In this document: piece after piece, positions 15,700-24,191 of the stretch
Numbering within the stretch: the first letter of the stretch is position 1
Layout: each line of letters starts with the position of its first letter
Assembly (NCBI GenBank): GCA_021808785.1
Contig: JAKBAX010000008.1
Span: 1 to 33,697, forward strand
Length of the DNA: 33,697 nucleotides
Reading direction: 5' to 3'
DNA from: Actinomycetes bacterium
Lineage (GTDB): Bacteria > Actinomycetota > Acidimicrobiia > Acidimicrobiales > Palsa-688
Notes under the pieces: generated by a model
What the model was told of the DNA's origin: nothing
The model's database searches: none
What the model saw: only the letters and a program-made list of their open reading frames with translations
Made by a program: the position numbers and the translations under genes

Positions 15700-16398
15700 T
15701 CAGGGCAGGCTCTCGAGGATGCGGGCCAGCTGGGCCGGCTGGCTGACCATGCACATGTGGCCGGCATCGATGTCCACCACCGGGCAGTCGCCCACGTTGG
15801 CGGCGAAGCGCAGCTGCTTGTCGGCCGGAACGATGGCGTCGTGGCGCGTGCGGACCCAGGTGCGGGGGACCGTCCGTTGGAAGGGTGACAGGTCGACGGG
15901 GTCCCACGACAGGTGGGGCGCCTCGGGCACGAGCCGCTCGGCGCACCACTGGAACTGCTCGTCGTCGAGGTCGTCGCCCAGCACCACGCGGGCCATGGTC
16001 GGATCCATGATCTGTGGCTCGTCGCGCTCGGGGGAGTGGCGGATCAGTTCCTGCACCTCGGGGTCGAGGGTGTCGATGGCGCTCAGGCCTGGCTCCGGTA
16101 CCGTGCAGGCTACGAACACCAGGCCGCTGACCCGGTCGCCGAGTCGCCCCACGGTGGCCGGCATCGAGCAGCCGGCCAGCGAGTGGCCGACCAGGATCAC
16201 CTCCCCGAGGCCGGCCGCGTCCAGGTCCGCTTCGACCGACCGGGCACAATCCTCGAAGGTGACCGTGCGCAGATCGGCCGGATGGTCGCCCCGGCCCGGC
16301 AGGTCCACAGCCAGCACCGGCTCAGCCAGGAGCGGGATCAGGCGGTCCCAGCAGCGGCGGTCCAGGCCGCCGCCGTGGATCAGGACGGTCGCAGTCAT
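15700..16398 (-). CDS. Alpha/beta hydrolase
   Basis: This 232-residue hydrolase has the complete catalytic triad in expected order: nucleophile S73 in GHSLAG, D187 in RHDAIVP, and H214 in DAGHMC. The oxyanion motif HGGG is at residues 8-11. The family resembles plant-type salicylate/methyl-ester esterases and EstC-like bacterial hydrolases; the substrate is unknown. The ATG at 16398 has GGAGG seven bases upstream. It is transcribed divergently from the ABC-F gene, with about 65 bp between the starts. Confidence 0.88.
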   Translation of the reverse strand: MTATVLIHGGGLDRRCWDRLIPLLAEPVLAVDLPGRGDHPADLRTVTFEDCARSVEADLDAAGLGEVILVGHSLAGCSMPATVGRLGDRVSGLVFVACTVPEPGLSAIDTLDPEVQELIRHSPERDEPQIMDPTMARVVLGDDLDDEQFQWCAERLVPEAPHLSWDPVDLSPFQRTVPRTWVRTRHDAIVPADKQLRFAANVGDCPVVDIDAGHMCMVSQPAQLARILESLP

Positions 16399-16450
16399 GT
16401 TCGGCCTCCGTGTCGCACCGGTCCAGACTGCCAGAGCGAGCCGGGGCCGG

Positions 16451-16456
16451 TAGCTT
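16451..16456 (+). promoter_or_regulatory. -10-like hexamer TAGCTT before a leaderless start (ABC-F gene)
   Basis: TAGCTT ends 7 nt before the GTG at 16464 and no Shine-Dalgarno sequence lies between. This spacing puts transcription initiation at the start codon itself. No clear -35 element is seen. Confidence 0.5.
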
Positions 16457-16463
16457 GCCGTGG

Positions 16464-18224
16464 GTGACGGTGCTCGTGGACGCAGCTGGCGTGGGGGTGT
16501 CGCGCTCGGATCGAGTGCTGTTCCGCGACCTGTCGGTCACCGTGTCGGATCGGGACCGGGTAGGAGTGGTGGGGATCAACGGGACCGGGAAGTCGACCCT
16601 CCTTCGGGTCCTGTCCGGGCAGGCGGAGGCCGATTCCGGGTTGGTACGCCGTGGGCGGGGCATCCGCATCGGTGTTCTCGACCAGGACGCGCCCCTTTCC
16701 CCCGGGCCGGTGCACCTGGCCGTCGGCAGGGGATGGGAGGGTGAGGCCATACTCGACCGACTGGGTATGACGGCCTACGCCGAGCGCGACGTGGCCGATC
16801 TGTCCGGGGGCCAGGCCAAGCGGGTGGCCCTGGCCGCAGTGTTGGCCGCGCCGGCCGAGCTTCTGGTCCTGGATGAGCCCACCAACCACTTGGATCTGGC
16901 CGCAGTGGCCTGGCTGGAAGCGTGGCTCAGCCGCTTCACGGGAGGTGTGGTGATGGTCAGCCACGATCGGCACCTGCTGGACCGGGTGACCACCCGCATG
17001 ATCGAGCTGGACCGGGGACACGCCTATGTCCACGAGGGGGGCTACGCCGCCTATCTGGAGGCCCGGGCCGAGCGGGCCGAGCGGGCCGCCGAGGCGGAAG
17101 CGGTGCGGCGCAACCTGGCCCGGACCGAGCTGGCCTGGCTCAGGCGGGGGGCGCCGGCCCGGACCCGCAAGCCGCAGGCCCGGGTGGAGGCGGCCCGCCG
17201 GCTCGTGAGCGGCCGGCCCGAGGCGGAGGCCCGTTCGGGCTCCCTGGACCTGTCCTTTGGAACCCCTCGCCTGGGCTCCAAGGTGATCGAGCTGGACGGA
17301 GTCGGCTTCTCGTATCTCGCCGGGCCGCCGGTGCTGCGCGACGTGACGGTCGCTCTCGACCCCCTGGAGCGGCTGGCGGTGGTGGGAGCCAACGGGTCGG
17401 GCAAGACCACGTTGCTCGAGGTGATGGCCGGCTTCGCCCTACCCTCGACCGGCACCCTCGAGCGGGGGGCGACGGTGGTGACCGGTTACTACAGCCAGCA
17501 CGGTCTCGACCTCGATCCGGGGGCCCGGGTCCGGGACCTGGTGGCCGGTCCGACCCGGGTGCCGGGTGACCCGGTGGACGTGCGGCTGATGGAACGGTTC
17601 TGGTTCACCGGTGAGCTGCCGTGGGCCACGGTCGGCACCCTCTCCGGCGGCGAGCGGCGGCGCCTCCAGCTGCTGCTGGTGCTGGCCGGCCGGCCCAACG
17701 TGCTGCTACTCGACGAGCCGACCAACGATCTGGACCTCGACACCCTGCGGGCGTTGGAGGAGTTCCTCGACGGGTGGCCCGGGGCGGTGGTGACGGTGAG
17801 CCACGACCGTACGTTCCTCGACCGGGTCACCGATCGCGTGGTGGCGTGCCACGACGGCCATCTCAGCGCGTTGGCCGGCGGTGTGCCGGCCTGGATCGCA
17901 CAGATGACGGCCGGGATCGGCCTGGGGGGCACAGTCCCCGGTCGAGCGGACCGGACGAGCCCGGATCCGAACGGCCGCGTCGTCGCCCAAAAGCCGCGGA
18001 AAGGCCGCTCGGCGACCACGGTGGGCTTCGAGCTACGCCGCTTGGACAAGGAGCTGGCCCGCCTCACCCGGGACCGGGATCGGCTGGTCGAGGCCTTGAC
18101 CTCCACCGCCGACCATGCCGAACTGGCCCGCATCGGCCAGGAGCTGGCCGACGTTCAGTCCCATGTCGACGAAGCCGAGGAACGTTGGTTGGTGCTCGCC
18201 GAGGAGGCGGAGTCGGCCGGCTGA
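16464..18224 (+). CDS. ABC-F family ATPase
   Basis: This 586-residue soluble protein has two ABC cassettes and no membrane domain. Walker A motifs are GINGTGKST and GANGSGKTT, signature motifs LSGGQAKR and LSGGERRR, and Walker B motifs LVLDEPTNHLDL and LLLDEPTNDLDL. The Arg/Ala-rich inter-cassette linker and the C-terminal coiled coil (about 525-584) are typical of ABC-F proteins, which act on ribosomes to relieve stalling or give antibiotic protection. Translation is assigned to GTG 16464, because the in-frame extension to 16410 covers the promoter-like TAGCTT and adds a non-conserved tail. Which ABC-F subfamily it belongs to is not clear by eye. Confidence 0.93.
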   Translation: MTVLVDAAGVGVSRSDRVLFRDLSVTVSDRDRVGVVGINGTGKSTLLRVLSGQAEADSGLVRRGRGIRIGVLDQDAPLSPGPVHLAVGRGWEGEAILDRLGMTAYAERDVADLSGGQAKRVALAAVLAAPAELLVLDEPTNHLDLAAVAWLEAWLSRFTGGVVMVSHDRHLLDRVTTRMIELDRGHAYVHEGGYAAYLEARAERAERAAEAEAVRRNLARTELAWLRRGAPARTRKPQARVEAARRLVSGRPEAEARSGSLDLSFGTPRLGSKVIELDGVGFSYLAGPPVLRDVTVALDPLERLAVVGANGSGKTTLLEVMAGFALPSTGTLERGATVVTGYYSQHGLDLDPGARVRDLVAGPTRVPGDPVDVRLMERFWFTGELPWATVGTLSGGERRRLQLLLVLAGRPNVLLLDEPTNDLDLDTLRALEEFLDGWPGAVVTVSHDRTFLDRVTDRVVACHDGHLSALAGGVPAWIAQMTAGIGLGGTVPGRADRTSPDPNGRVVAQKPRKGRSATTVGFELRRLDKELARLTRDRDRLVEALTSTADHAELARIGQELADVQSHVDEAEERWLVLAEEAESAG

Positions 18225-18244
18225 GGCCTGCCTCCCAGCCGGCC
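18215..18244. terminator. Bidirectional terminator-like hairpin
   Basis: A perfect 9-bp stem, GGCCGGCTG and CAGCCGGCC, encloses a 12-nt loop between the converging ABC-F and TetR genes. The stem contains the ABC-F stop codon on one arm and touches the TetR stop codon on the other. There is no clear T-tract, as is common for high-GC actinobacterial terminators. Confidence 0.6.
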
Positions 18245-18840
18245 TAGTGGCGGGCGTCCAGCATCGAGTGCAGCGCCAGAGACCAGGCCCGGCGGATCTG
18301 GCTTCGGGAGCGCTGGTGGTCGTGGGTCATGCGGTCCCAGCCGTCGAACGACACCAGGACGTCCACGATGGCGATCAGGTCCTCGGCTTCGGCGCGCGAC
18401 CGGGCTTTGAGCTCCGGCGCGAAGTGACGGCGGACGGAGGCGTCGAGCACCTGCCGGTATTGCTGTATGTCCTCGGCGATGTAGGGGGCCGCATGGGCGC
18501 GGGCCTGGGCCGTCCGGGCCGGCCCGGCGATGGACTCGTTGAACTTGAGCCGGGCGTCGACGAATCGCTTGATCCGCATGTCGAGATCCCCTTCGCCCGC
18601 GCCATCGGCCTCCAGGAGGGGCCGGACCCGTTCGAAATGCGACTTGATCACAGCCCTGCGCAGGTCATCGAGTCCCTCGAAGTAGCGGAAGATGGACCTG
18701 GCCGAGAGGCCCGACCGGGCCGTCAGCTGGTCCACCGACGGATCGACCACCCCTTCGTCCACCAGGGCGAGCGCGGCCTCCACCACTTCGTTGCGATTCC
18801 GATCCCGCCTGGCCGTTCGCCCGTCAACTGTTCCCGTCAT
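18244..18840 (-). CDS. TetR/AcrR-family transcriptional regulator
   Basis: This 198-residue repressor-type regulator has an N-terminal helix-turn-helix (residues about 12-60) that shows the TetR pattern: VVEAALALVDEG, then VDQLTARSGLSARSIFRYFEGLDDL. The C-terminal ligand domain is helical and unassigned. It faces the ABC-F gene tail to tail and follows the LCP gene in the same direction with a 49-bp gap. It has its own promoter-like TAGACT upstream. No operator could be recognised, so its target is unknown. Confidence 0.92.
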   Translation of the reverse strand: MTGTVDGRTARRDRNRNEVVEAALALVDEGVVDPSVDQLTARSGLSARSIFRYFEGLDDLRRAVIKSHFERVRPLLEADGAGEGDLDMRIKRFVDARLKFNESIAGPARTAQARAHAAPYIAEDIQQYRQVLDASVRRHFAPELKARSRAEAEDLIAIVDVLVSFDGWDRMTHDHQRSRSQIRRAWSLALHSMLDARH

Positions 18841-18847
18841 ATCGCCC

Positions 18848-18853
18848 AGTCTA
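18848..18853 (-). promoter_or_regulatory. -10-like hexamer TAGACT before a leaderless start (TetR gene)
   Basis: TAGACT on the minus strand ends exactly 7 nt before the ATG at 18840. The spacer GGGCGAT has no Shine-Dalgarno match, which suggests a leaderless transcript. Confidence 0.5.
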
Positions 18854-18889
18854 GTAGATACGGGAAATGTGGCACTGATGCGGCCAGAA

Positions 18890-20515
18890 TCATTCGCCGC
18901 ACGTCTGTGGCTGTTGGCCGGCGACCAGCCCCGGGGGCACGTACACCCCGTGGTAGATGGACGACGACTGAGGGTCGATCGAGGTCGTGCCGGAGTAGGC
19001 GGGGCTGGCGATGGTCGTCGTGGTGGTCGGCCCGGCGGGAGCGGTGGAGGTGGCCCCCGTCACCCCGGTGAATGTGCGGCCGGTGACCAGGTCGACGCTG
19101 AAGGGGGTGGGTGTCAGCGAAGGTGTCTCGACCAGCGTCGAGGTCCCGCCCACCTGGCTCTGCAGCTGCTTGGCCGCAGCCAGTGCATCTGGGGCGTACT
19201 CGATTCGGGTGGTGGCCAGCCCGAAGTCGGGGATGTCGCCCGAGACGGTCACCTTGTAGCCGAGCGAGCTGAGCTGCTGCCCGGCGGACCCGGCCTGGCC
19301 CCCCACACCACTCCCGTTCTGGACCTCGACGCTGACCGAGGACGGAGCCACCACCGTCGTGGGCGGTGTGGACGTACCGGGACTGACCGGTCGCGCCGGA
19401 GGGGTGGCCGGCGGCTGGCCCACGGCGAGCCACTGGTTGATGACCGCCTGGCCCGGGCCCTTCTGCGGATCGAGAGCGCCCGGCTGGGCGGTGGAGTTGA
19501 CCGCCGGGTAGGTGTACGAAGGGATCGTGGACAGGTTGGCCGAGCGGTAGTCCTGGGCGAGCGAGAGGAGCAGCGAATCGCTGAAGGACTTGTCCACCAC
19601 GAGGTTGCGGGTCACGCTCCCGATCAGGTTGTTGAGCTCGAACACGCTCGTCGGGGCGATCTTCTTGGCCTTGTGCAACAAGTCCCGGGTGAAGGCCTGT
19701 TGGCGCTGGATCCGGGCCAGGTCGCTCTCCGGGTAGTACTGGTAGTGCCATTGGCCGTTGAGGTAGTACTGGTACTCGCGGGAGCGGACGAATCCGAGGG
19801 CCTGGGCCCCTATCAGGTTGACGCATCCGGCGGGTACGTTGAGCAGGGAGAAGGCGTCGCGGGCGGGGGTCGGGAACCACTGCTCCACCCCGCCCACGGC
19901 GTCGGCGATCTGCTGGAACGTGGCGAAGTTGAACTCCACGACGTGGTTGACCTCGATCCCGAAGTCCTGCTGGAGCACGGTCACGAGGAGAGAGGGTGAG
20001 CCGCTGTTGAAGGCGCTGTTGATGCGGACCGTCCCGTATCCCGGTATGGGTTCCAAGGTGTCGCGCGGGATCGACAGGAGCGCCAGCGACCGGGTCTTGG
20101 GGACCACCCTTATGAGGATGATGCTGTCCGACCGCTGGCCCCCCACCTGCGAGGAGCTGCCGTACTGGGAACTGTCGGCCGCCCCCAGGTTGCGGGTGTC
20201 GGATCCGATGACGAGGAGGGTGAAGGCAGGTATGGAGGAACCGCTGCTCTTGCTCTGGGCGCTGTGCCCCACCTGGCGCAGACCTCCGACCGCGATCCGC
20301 TTGATCTGGTTGAGCCGCCACTGCACGTAGCCGTAGGCGCCGCCGGCTCCGAGGAGCGAGACCGCGGTGAGGATGTTGATGACGAGCAGGATTCGGCGCG
20401 GCCATCGCCTCTTCACACCCTTCTGCTGGCGGTGGCGCCCGCCTCGGCCGGAATCGTCGTCGTCGGGAGACCGCCGGCTCAGCCTGCGCAAGCCCTCCAG
20501 GGCGTCGTCAGGCAT
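18890..20515 (-). CDS. LytR-CpsA-Psr (LCP) family cell-wall glycopolymer ligase with LytR_C domain
   Basis: This 541-residue membrane-anchored enzyme has a charged cytoplasmic N-terminus (1-40, ending VKRRWPRR) and one transmembrane helix (about 41-63). The extracellular LCP domain follows (about 95-330), with LLVIGSDTR, GGQRSDSIILIRV and LLSIPRDT, carrying the Asp and Arg residues that bind the polyprenyl-pyrophosphate substrate. A Pro/Thr linker leads to a LytR_C domain (about 395-470), and a long Thr/Pro/Ser-rich tail ends the protein. LCP enzymes transfer arabinogalactan- or teichoic-acid-like polymers to peptidoglycan. The ATG at 20515 is preceded by GAGGA at a good distance. That GAGGA lies inside an overlapping six-codon ORF, MRTFDA (20533-20513), whose significance is doubtful. 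Confidence 0.93.
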   Translation of the reverse strand: MPDDALEGLRRLSRRSPDDDDSGRGGRHRQQKGVKRRWPRRILLVINILTAVSLLGAGGAYGYVQWRLNQIKRIAVGGLRQVGHSAQSKSSGSSIPAFTLLVIGSDTRNLGAADSSQYGSSSQVGGQRSDSIILIRVVPKTRSLALLSIPRDTLEPIPGYGTVRINSAFNSGSPSLLVTVLQQDFGIEVNHVVEFNFATFQQIADAVGGVEQWFPTPARDAFSLLNVPAGCVNLIGAQALGFVRSREYQYYLNGQWHYQYYPESDLARIQRQQAFTRDLLHKAKKIAPTSVFELNNLIGSVTRNLVVDKSFSDSLLLSLAQDYRSANLSTIPSYTYPAVNSTAQPGALDPQKGPGQAVINQWLAVGQPPATPPARPVSPGTSTPPTTVVAPSSVSVEVQNGSGVGGQAGSAGQQLSSLGYKVTVSGDIPDFGLATTRIEYAPDALAAAKQLQSQVGGTSTLVETPSLTPTPFSVDLVTGRTFTGVTGATSTAPAGPTTTTTIASPAYSGTTSIDPQSSSIYHGVYVPPGLVAGQQPQTCGE

Positions 20516-20759
20516 CGAAAGTCCTCATGGATCGGCCGAGGATATCTGAGGTCCGGGCGGGCCTGGCTTCGGCCCCCGTTCGATGATCGCCACAGACATC
20601 GGCCTCGGGGCTTGGTCGGCGGAGACCGCGCTCAGGACAGCAGTGCGGCCGGCGCCGGGTCGAGGGCCTCCATGATGGTGCGGGCCAGCCGCCGGGCCGC
20701 CTCGGGGCGGTGGGGCGGGCGGTCCACGGAGAACAAGGCATGGCCGGGCCGGGTGGATG

Positions 20760-21779
20760 CTAGAGGCCGAGCTGGGCGCGCCGCTCCATCTGGCTGGCGA
20801 CAGCCTCGCGCCCCGGCCCCCCGGAAGTGGGGGCCTCGGCCATCGCCGATGCACCACTGAGCCCACTGAGCGTGGCCCGGGTGCAGCTGGTCAGGGCCTC
20901 GAGGTCGTAGCCTCCCTCCAGGAAGGCGATCACCCGCCCGGGCCGGGGGGCCCAGCCCGCCACGGTGGCGGCCAGGGCGGCGTAGTCCCCGGAGCTCCAG
21001 GCCAGGCCGGCCAGGGGGTCGCGCCGGTGGGCGTCGAAGCCGGCAGAGATCAGGATCCAGGTGGGACCGAAACGTTCGACGCAGGGGGCGACCAGCTCGT
21101 CGAGGGCGAAGCGGGCCACATCGCCCGTGGCCCCCTCGGGAAGGGGGATGTTGACGGTCAGGCCCCAGGCGCTCGGTCCGCCGATGTCCTCGGCCCGTCC
21201 GGTGCCCGGATAGAGCGGCCATTCGTGGGTCGATACATACATGACCTTCGGGTCGTTCCAGAAGATGTCCTGGGTCCCGTTGCCATGGTGCACGTCCCAG
21301 TCCACTATCAGCACCCGCTCGTCTCGCTCGGCCAGGGCCGCCGCGGTGACGGCCACGTTGTTGAGCAGGCAGAAGCCCATGGCCCGGTCCGCGGTGGCGT
21401 GGTGGCCGGGTGGGCGGACCGCCACGAAAGCGGCCTGGCCCGCCCCCTCCGAGAGCCGGTCGGCGGCCTCCAGGCCGCTGCCCGCGGCCAGCACGGCCGC
21501 GTCCCAGGAGCCTGACGAGGTCCTGGTGTCGGCGTCGATGGCACCGCCGCCGGCCCGGATGTACTCCTCCAGGCCGTCGAGGTAGGACGATCGGTGCACA
21601 CGGAGCAGCTCCGCCCGCGACGCGCGACGGCCCGGGACGCGCACCACGGCCCCCTCCCGTTCGAGGGCGGCCACCCCGTCGTCCACGGCGCGGAGCCGCT
21701 CCGCCCGTTCCGGGTGACCCCATCCGGTGTCGTGGTTCTGGCCCACCGCACCGGAGCTGATGACGACGACCGGCCACAT
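20760..21779 (-). CDS. Histone deacetylase superfamily (AcuC/HDAC-like) amidohydrolase
   Basis: This 339-residue zinc-dependent deacetylase-family enzyme has the general-base pair H126-H127 in RPPGHHA. The zinc ligands D162 and H164 lie in DWDVHHGNG, and a third Asp is in ISAGFDAHRRDPL. The glycine-rich FLEGGYDLEAL is the late conserved motif. Bacterial members deacetylate acetyl-lysine, polyamines or other amides; AcuC works on acetyl-CoA synthetase. The ATG at 21779 is immediately preceded by the leaderless-type TAGCTT. Its frame stays open far upstream, but that is a shadow of egtB. The 244 bases between it and the LCP gene (20516-20759) contain no gene I can support. Confidence 0.92.
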   Translation of the reverse strand: MWPVVVISSGAVGQNHDTGWGHPERAERLRAVDDGVAALEREGAVVRVPGRRASRAELLRVHRSSYLDGLEEYIRAGGGAIDADTRTSSGSWDAAVLAAGSGLEAADRLSEGAGQAAFVAVRPPGHHATADRAMGFCLLNNVAVTAAALAERDERVLIVDWDVHHGNGTQDIFWNDPKVMYVSTHEWPLYPGTGRAEDIGGPSAWGLTVNIPLPEGATGDVARFALDELVAPCVERFGPTWILISAGFDAHRRDPLAGLAWSSGDYAALAATVAGWAPRPGRVIAFLEGGYDLEALTSCTRATLSGLSGASAMAEAPTSGGPGREAVASQMERRAQLGL

Positions 21780-21786
21780 CGCGGCC

Positions 21787-21792
21787 AAGCTA
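21787..21792 (-). promoter_or_regulatory. -10-like hexamer TAGCTT before a leaderless start (deacetylase gene)
   Basis: TAGCTT on the minus strand ends 7 nt before the ATG at 21779 (spacer GGCCGCG, no Shine-Dalgarno). Hexamer and spacing are the same as at 16451 and 30981. Confidence 0.5.
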
Positions 21793-21926
21793 ACGCAGCG
21801 GGTACGTTTTGCCGCTGACCCGATGCGGGTAGCGTCGGGGCCGAGGCGGCCCTCGGGCGGTCGACGAGCGCCTGTCGTGTCCCCCGGCAACTTCTGAGAC
21901 TGGCCGACGAGACGAAAGGATCGCCG

Positions 21927-23171
21927 ATGGGCGCAGTCACCAACCTCCTCGAGCGGTACGGCGATATCCGCAGCCTGACGGAGCGGCTGGCCGAGCCCCT
22001 GTCGGCCGAGGACCAGACGGTGCAGTCCATGCCCGACGTGAGCCCCACCAAGTGGCACCGGGCCCACACCAGTTGGTTCTTCGAGACGTTCATCCTGCGG
22101 CCCTTCGGCGCCGGTTACGAAGAATTCCACCCGGATTTCGCGTTCCTCTTCAACTCCTACTACGAGGCGGCCGGTCCCCGTTACGCCCGCAGCCAGAGGG
22201 GATGTGTGTCGCGCCCGGGCTGCGCCGAAGTGCGGGAGTACCGGCGTCACGTCGACCACCACATGGAGCAGGTCATCTCCGACGGCCCGGACGAGCGGGT
22301 TGCGCCGCTCGTGGAGCTCGGCCTCAACCATGAGCAACAGCACCAGGAGCTGCTGGTCATGGACATCAAGCACGTGCTGTCCATGAGCCCGGTGGATCCG
22401 GTCTACCGCCCCTCCCGCTCCTCCCGCTCCACGCCGAACCCGGCTGCCGCGGTGCCGGCAGCCGACTGGGTCGAACACGACGGAGGCCTGGTCGAGGTGG
22501 GCCACGACGGCTGCGGATTCGCCTATGACAACGAGGGGCCGGCCCACGCGGTCCACCTCGCGCCCTTCGCCCTCGCCGACCGGTTGGTCACCTGCGGGGA
22601 CTGGATGGAGTTCGTGGATGCGGGTGGATACCGACGCCCGCAGCTGTGGCTGTCCGACGGATGGGCCGCGGTCCAGACGCAGGGCTGGGAGGCCCCGCTC
22701 TACTGGAGCCGCGTCGACGGCGGGTGGACCGTGTACACCCTCGGGGGCCGCCGGCTGGTCGACCCCGACGAGCCGGTGTGCCACGTCAGCTACTACGAGG
22801 CGGACGCCTTTGCCGCCTGGGCCGGGGCCCGCCTGCCGACCGAGTTCGAGTGGGAGGCGGTGGCGGCCGGCCAGCCGGTGTCGGGCCAGTTGTCGAGCCT
22901 GGACGGGGTGCATCCGCGGCCCCAGCACCAGGCCTCGTTCTACGGCGAGGCGTGGGCCTGGACCTCGTCGGCCTACCAGCCCTACCCGGGGTTCGCACCG
23001 GTTGCTGGCGCGGTGGGCGAGTACAACGGCAAGTTCATGGTCAACCAGCAGGTCCTGCGCGGGGGCTGCTGCGCCACTCCGGACGGGCACATCCGGCCGA
23101 CCTACCGCAACTTCTTCCCCGCATCGGCCCGGTGGCCCTTTGCCGGCGTCCGCTTGGCCAAGAACGTCTGA
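21927..23171 (+). CDS. egtB: Ergothioneine biosynthesis sulfoxide synthase EgtB
   Basis: This 414-residue non-haem iron enzyme joins a thiol to hercynine (trimethyl-histidine) with O2. The N-terminal DinB-like domain supplies iron ligands H47 (HTSWFFE), H135 and H139 (HEQQHQE). The C-terminal formylglycine-generating-enzyme-like domain ends QQVLRGGCCATPDG then RPTYRNFFPASARWPFAGVRLA. In that last block the Asp and Arg that bind gamma-glutamyl-cysteine in the mycobacterial enzyme are replaced, as in EgtBs that use cysteine. GAAAGGA precedes the ATG at 21927. A TAGCGT hexamer at 21830 may be its promoter. It is followed 21 bp later by egtD; egtA, egtC and egtE are not in the window. Confidence 0.95.
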   Translation: MGAVTNLLERYGDIRSLTERLAEPLSAEDQTVQSMPDVSPTKWHRAHTSWFFETFILRPFGAGYEEFHPDFAFLFNSYYEAAGPRYARSQRGCVSRPGCAEVREYRRHVDHHMEQVISDGPDERVAPLVELGLNHEQQHQELLVMDIKHVLSMSPVDPVYRPSRSSRSTPNPAAAVPAADWVEHDGGLVEVGHDGCGFAYDNEGPAHAVHLAPFALADRLVTCGDWMEFVDAGGYRRPQLWLSDGWAAVQTQGWEAPLYWSRVDGGWTVYTLGGRRLVDPDEPVCHVSYYEADAFAAWAGARLPTEFEWEAVAAGQPVSGQLSSLDGVHPRPQHQASFYGEAWAWTSSAYQPYPGFAPVAGAVGEYNGKFMVNQQVLRGGCCATPDGHIRPTYRNFFPASARWPFAGVRLAKNV

Positions 23172-23192
23172 AATCGGACCGAGGAGTAGCTA

Positions 23193-24179
23193 GTGACCGA
23201 CCCGTTCACCGTCGACGTGCTCGTTACCGAAGCCGACCGCCGTCGGGCCGTGGAGGAGGACGTTCGGAGCGGCTTGTCGACGCGGCCCCGGTCGATACCG
23301 CCGGTGTGGTTCTACGACGAGGTGGGCAGCCTTCTGTTCGACCGGATCACCCGACTGCCGGAGTACTACCTGACCCGGGCCGAGCGCGCCATCCTCGAGG
23401 CCCACTCAGCCGACATCGCCGGCGCGTCAGGGGCCGAAACTCTCGTGGAGATCGGCTCGGGGACGTCCGAGAAGACCCGGCTCCTGCTCGACGCCATGGC
23501 CGCGCGCGGGAGCCTCCGTCACATCGTGCTGGTCGACATCAGTGAGCAGGTGCTGCGGGTGGCGGCCGGTGAGCTCGAGCAGCGCTACCGGGTACCCGTG
23601 CACGCGGTGATCGGCGACCTGCGCCGGGACCTGGTGCGCCTGCCCCGGCCGGGGCGCCAGCTGTGGGCCTTTCTCGGCAGTACCATCGGCAACTTCGAGC
23701 CCGCCGCCCGGGCCGCCCTTCTGTCACAGTTCCGCCAGGCCATGGGGGCCGACGACGCGTTGCTGCTGGGTACCGATCTGCGCAAGGACGTGGACCGCCT
23801 GCTGGCGGCCTACGACGATTCGGAGGGGGTCACCGCCCGGTTCAACCTGAACGTGCTCGAAGTGCTCGACACGACGCTCGGGGCCGACTTCGACCCCCGT
23901 CGCTTCGAGCACCGGGCGGTGTGGAACGCGGCGAACAGCTGGATCGAGATGCGACTCCGGTCGACGTCCGAGCAGCAGGTCAAAATCCCGGCCCTCGACA
24001 TGGTCATCGAGCTCGAGGAAGGAGAGGAGATCCTGACCGAGATCTCCACCAAGTTCGACCGGAGCTCCCTACCGGGGGAACTGGCCGGCTCCGGGCTGGA
24101 GGTGGGGTCCTCGTGGACCGACCCGGCCGGTGATTTCCTCCTCACGTTGGCCCGACCGGGCCCCTCGGCGCTCCGGTAG
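23193..24179 (+). CDS. egtD: L-histidine N-alpha-methyltransferase EgtD
   Basis: This 328-residue SAM-dependent enzyme converts histidine to hercynine, the first step of ergothioneine synthesis, and supplies the substrate of the adjacent EgtB. Family features include PPVWFYDEVGSLLFDRITRLPEYYLTRAE cut into its usual blocks near residues 35-65, the SAM motif LVEIGSGTSEKTRLLL, the DISEQVL acidic strand end, and FLGSTIGNFEP. The C-terminus has the FDRSSL and LTLARPG elements. The GTG at 23193 has GAGGAG 6 nt upstream. It forms a two-gene operon with egtB. The TAG stop is also the first half of the TAGCTT promoter-like hexamer of the next gene. Confidence 0.95.
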   Translation: MTDPFTVDVLVTEADRRRAVEEDVRSGLSTRPRSIPPVWFYDEVGSLLFDRITRLPEYYLTRAERAILEAHSADIAGASGAETLVEIGSGTSEKTRLLLDAMAARGSLRHIVLVDISEQVLRVAAGELEQRYRVPVHAVIGDLRRDLVRLPRPGRQLWAFLGSTIGNFEPAARAALLSQFRQAMGADDALLLGTDLRKDVDRLLAAYDDSEGVTARFNLNVLEVLDTTLGADFDPRRFEHRAVWNAANSWIEMRLRSTSEQQVKIPALDMVIELEEGEEILTEISTKFDRSSLPGELAGSGLEVGSSWTDPAGDFLLTLARPGPSALR

Positions 24180-24182
24180 CTT
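24177..24182 (+). promoter_or_regulatory. -10-like hexamer TAGCTT before the thiolase-like gene
   Basis: TAGCTT begins on the egtD stop codon and ends 9 nt before the GTG at 24192, slightly longer than the 6-7 nt seen elsewhere. No Shine-Dalgarno sequence is present. Confidence 0.4.
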
Positions 24183-24191
24183 GACGGGGTC

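Noticed and set aside
20513-20533. Six-codon ORF overlapping the LCP start as a leader peptide
   Set aside because: It is too short to judge. Its GAGGA is better explained as the LCP ribosome-binding site.
20632-20736. Possible small minus-strand gene ending in DRPPHRPEAARRLARTIMEAL between the LCP and deacetylase genes
   Set aside because: The peptide end looks protein-like, but starts are limited to TTG/GTG without a ribosome-binding site and most of the frame is a shadow of the deacetylase gene. It cannot be supported.
21830-21835. Leaderless promoter for egtB (TAGCGT)
   Set aside because: The hexamer is about 90 bp from the ATG and egtB has a GAAAGGA ribosome-binding site, so at best it is an ordinary promoter with a leader.
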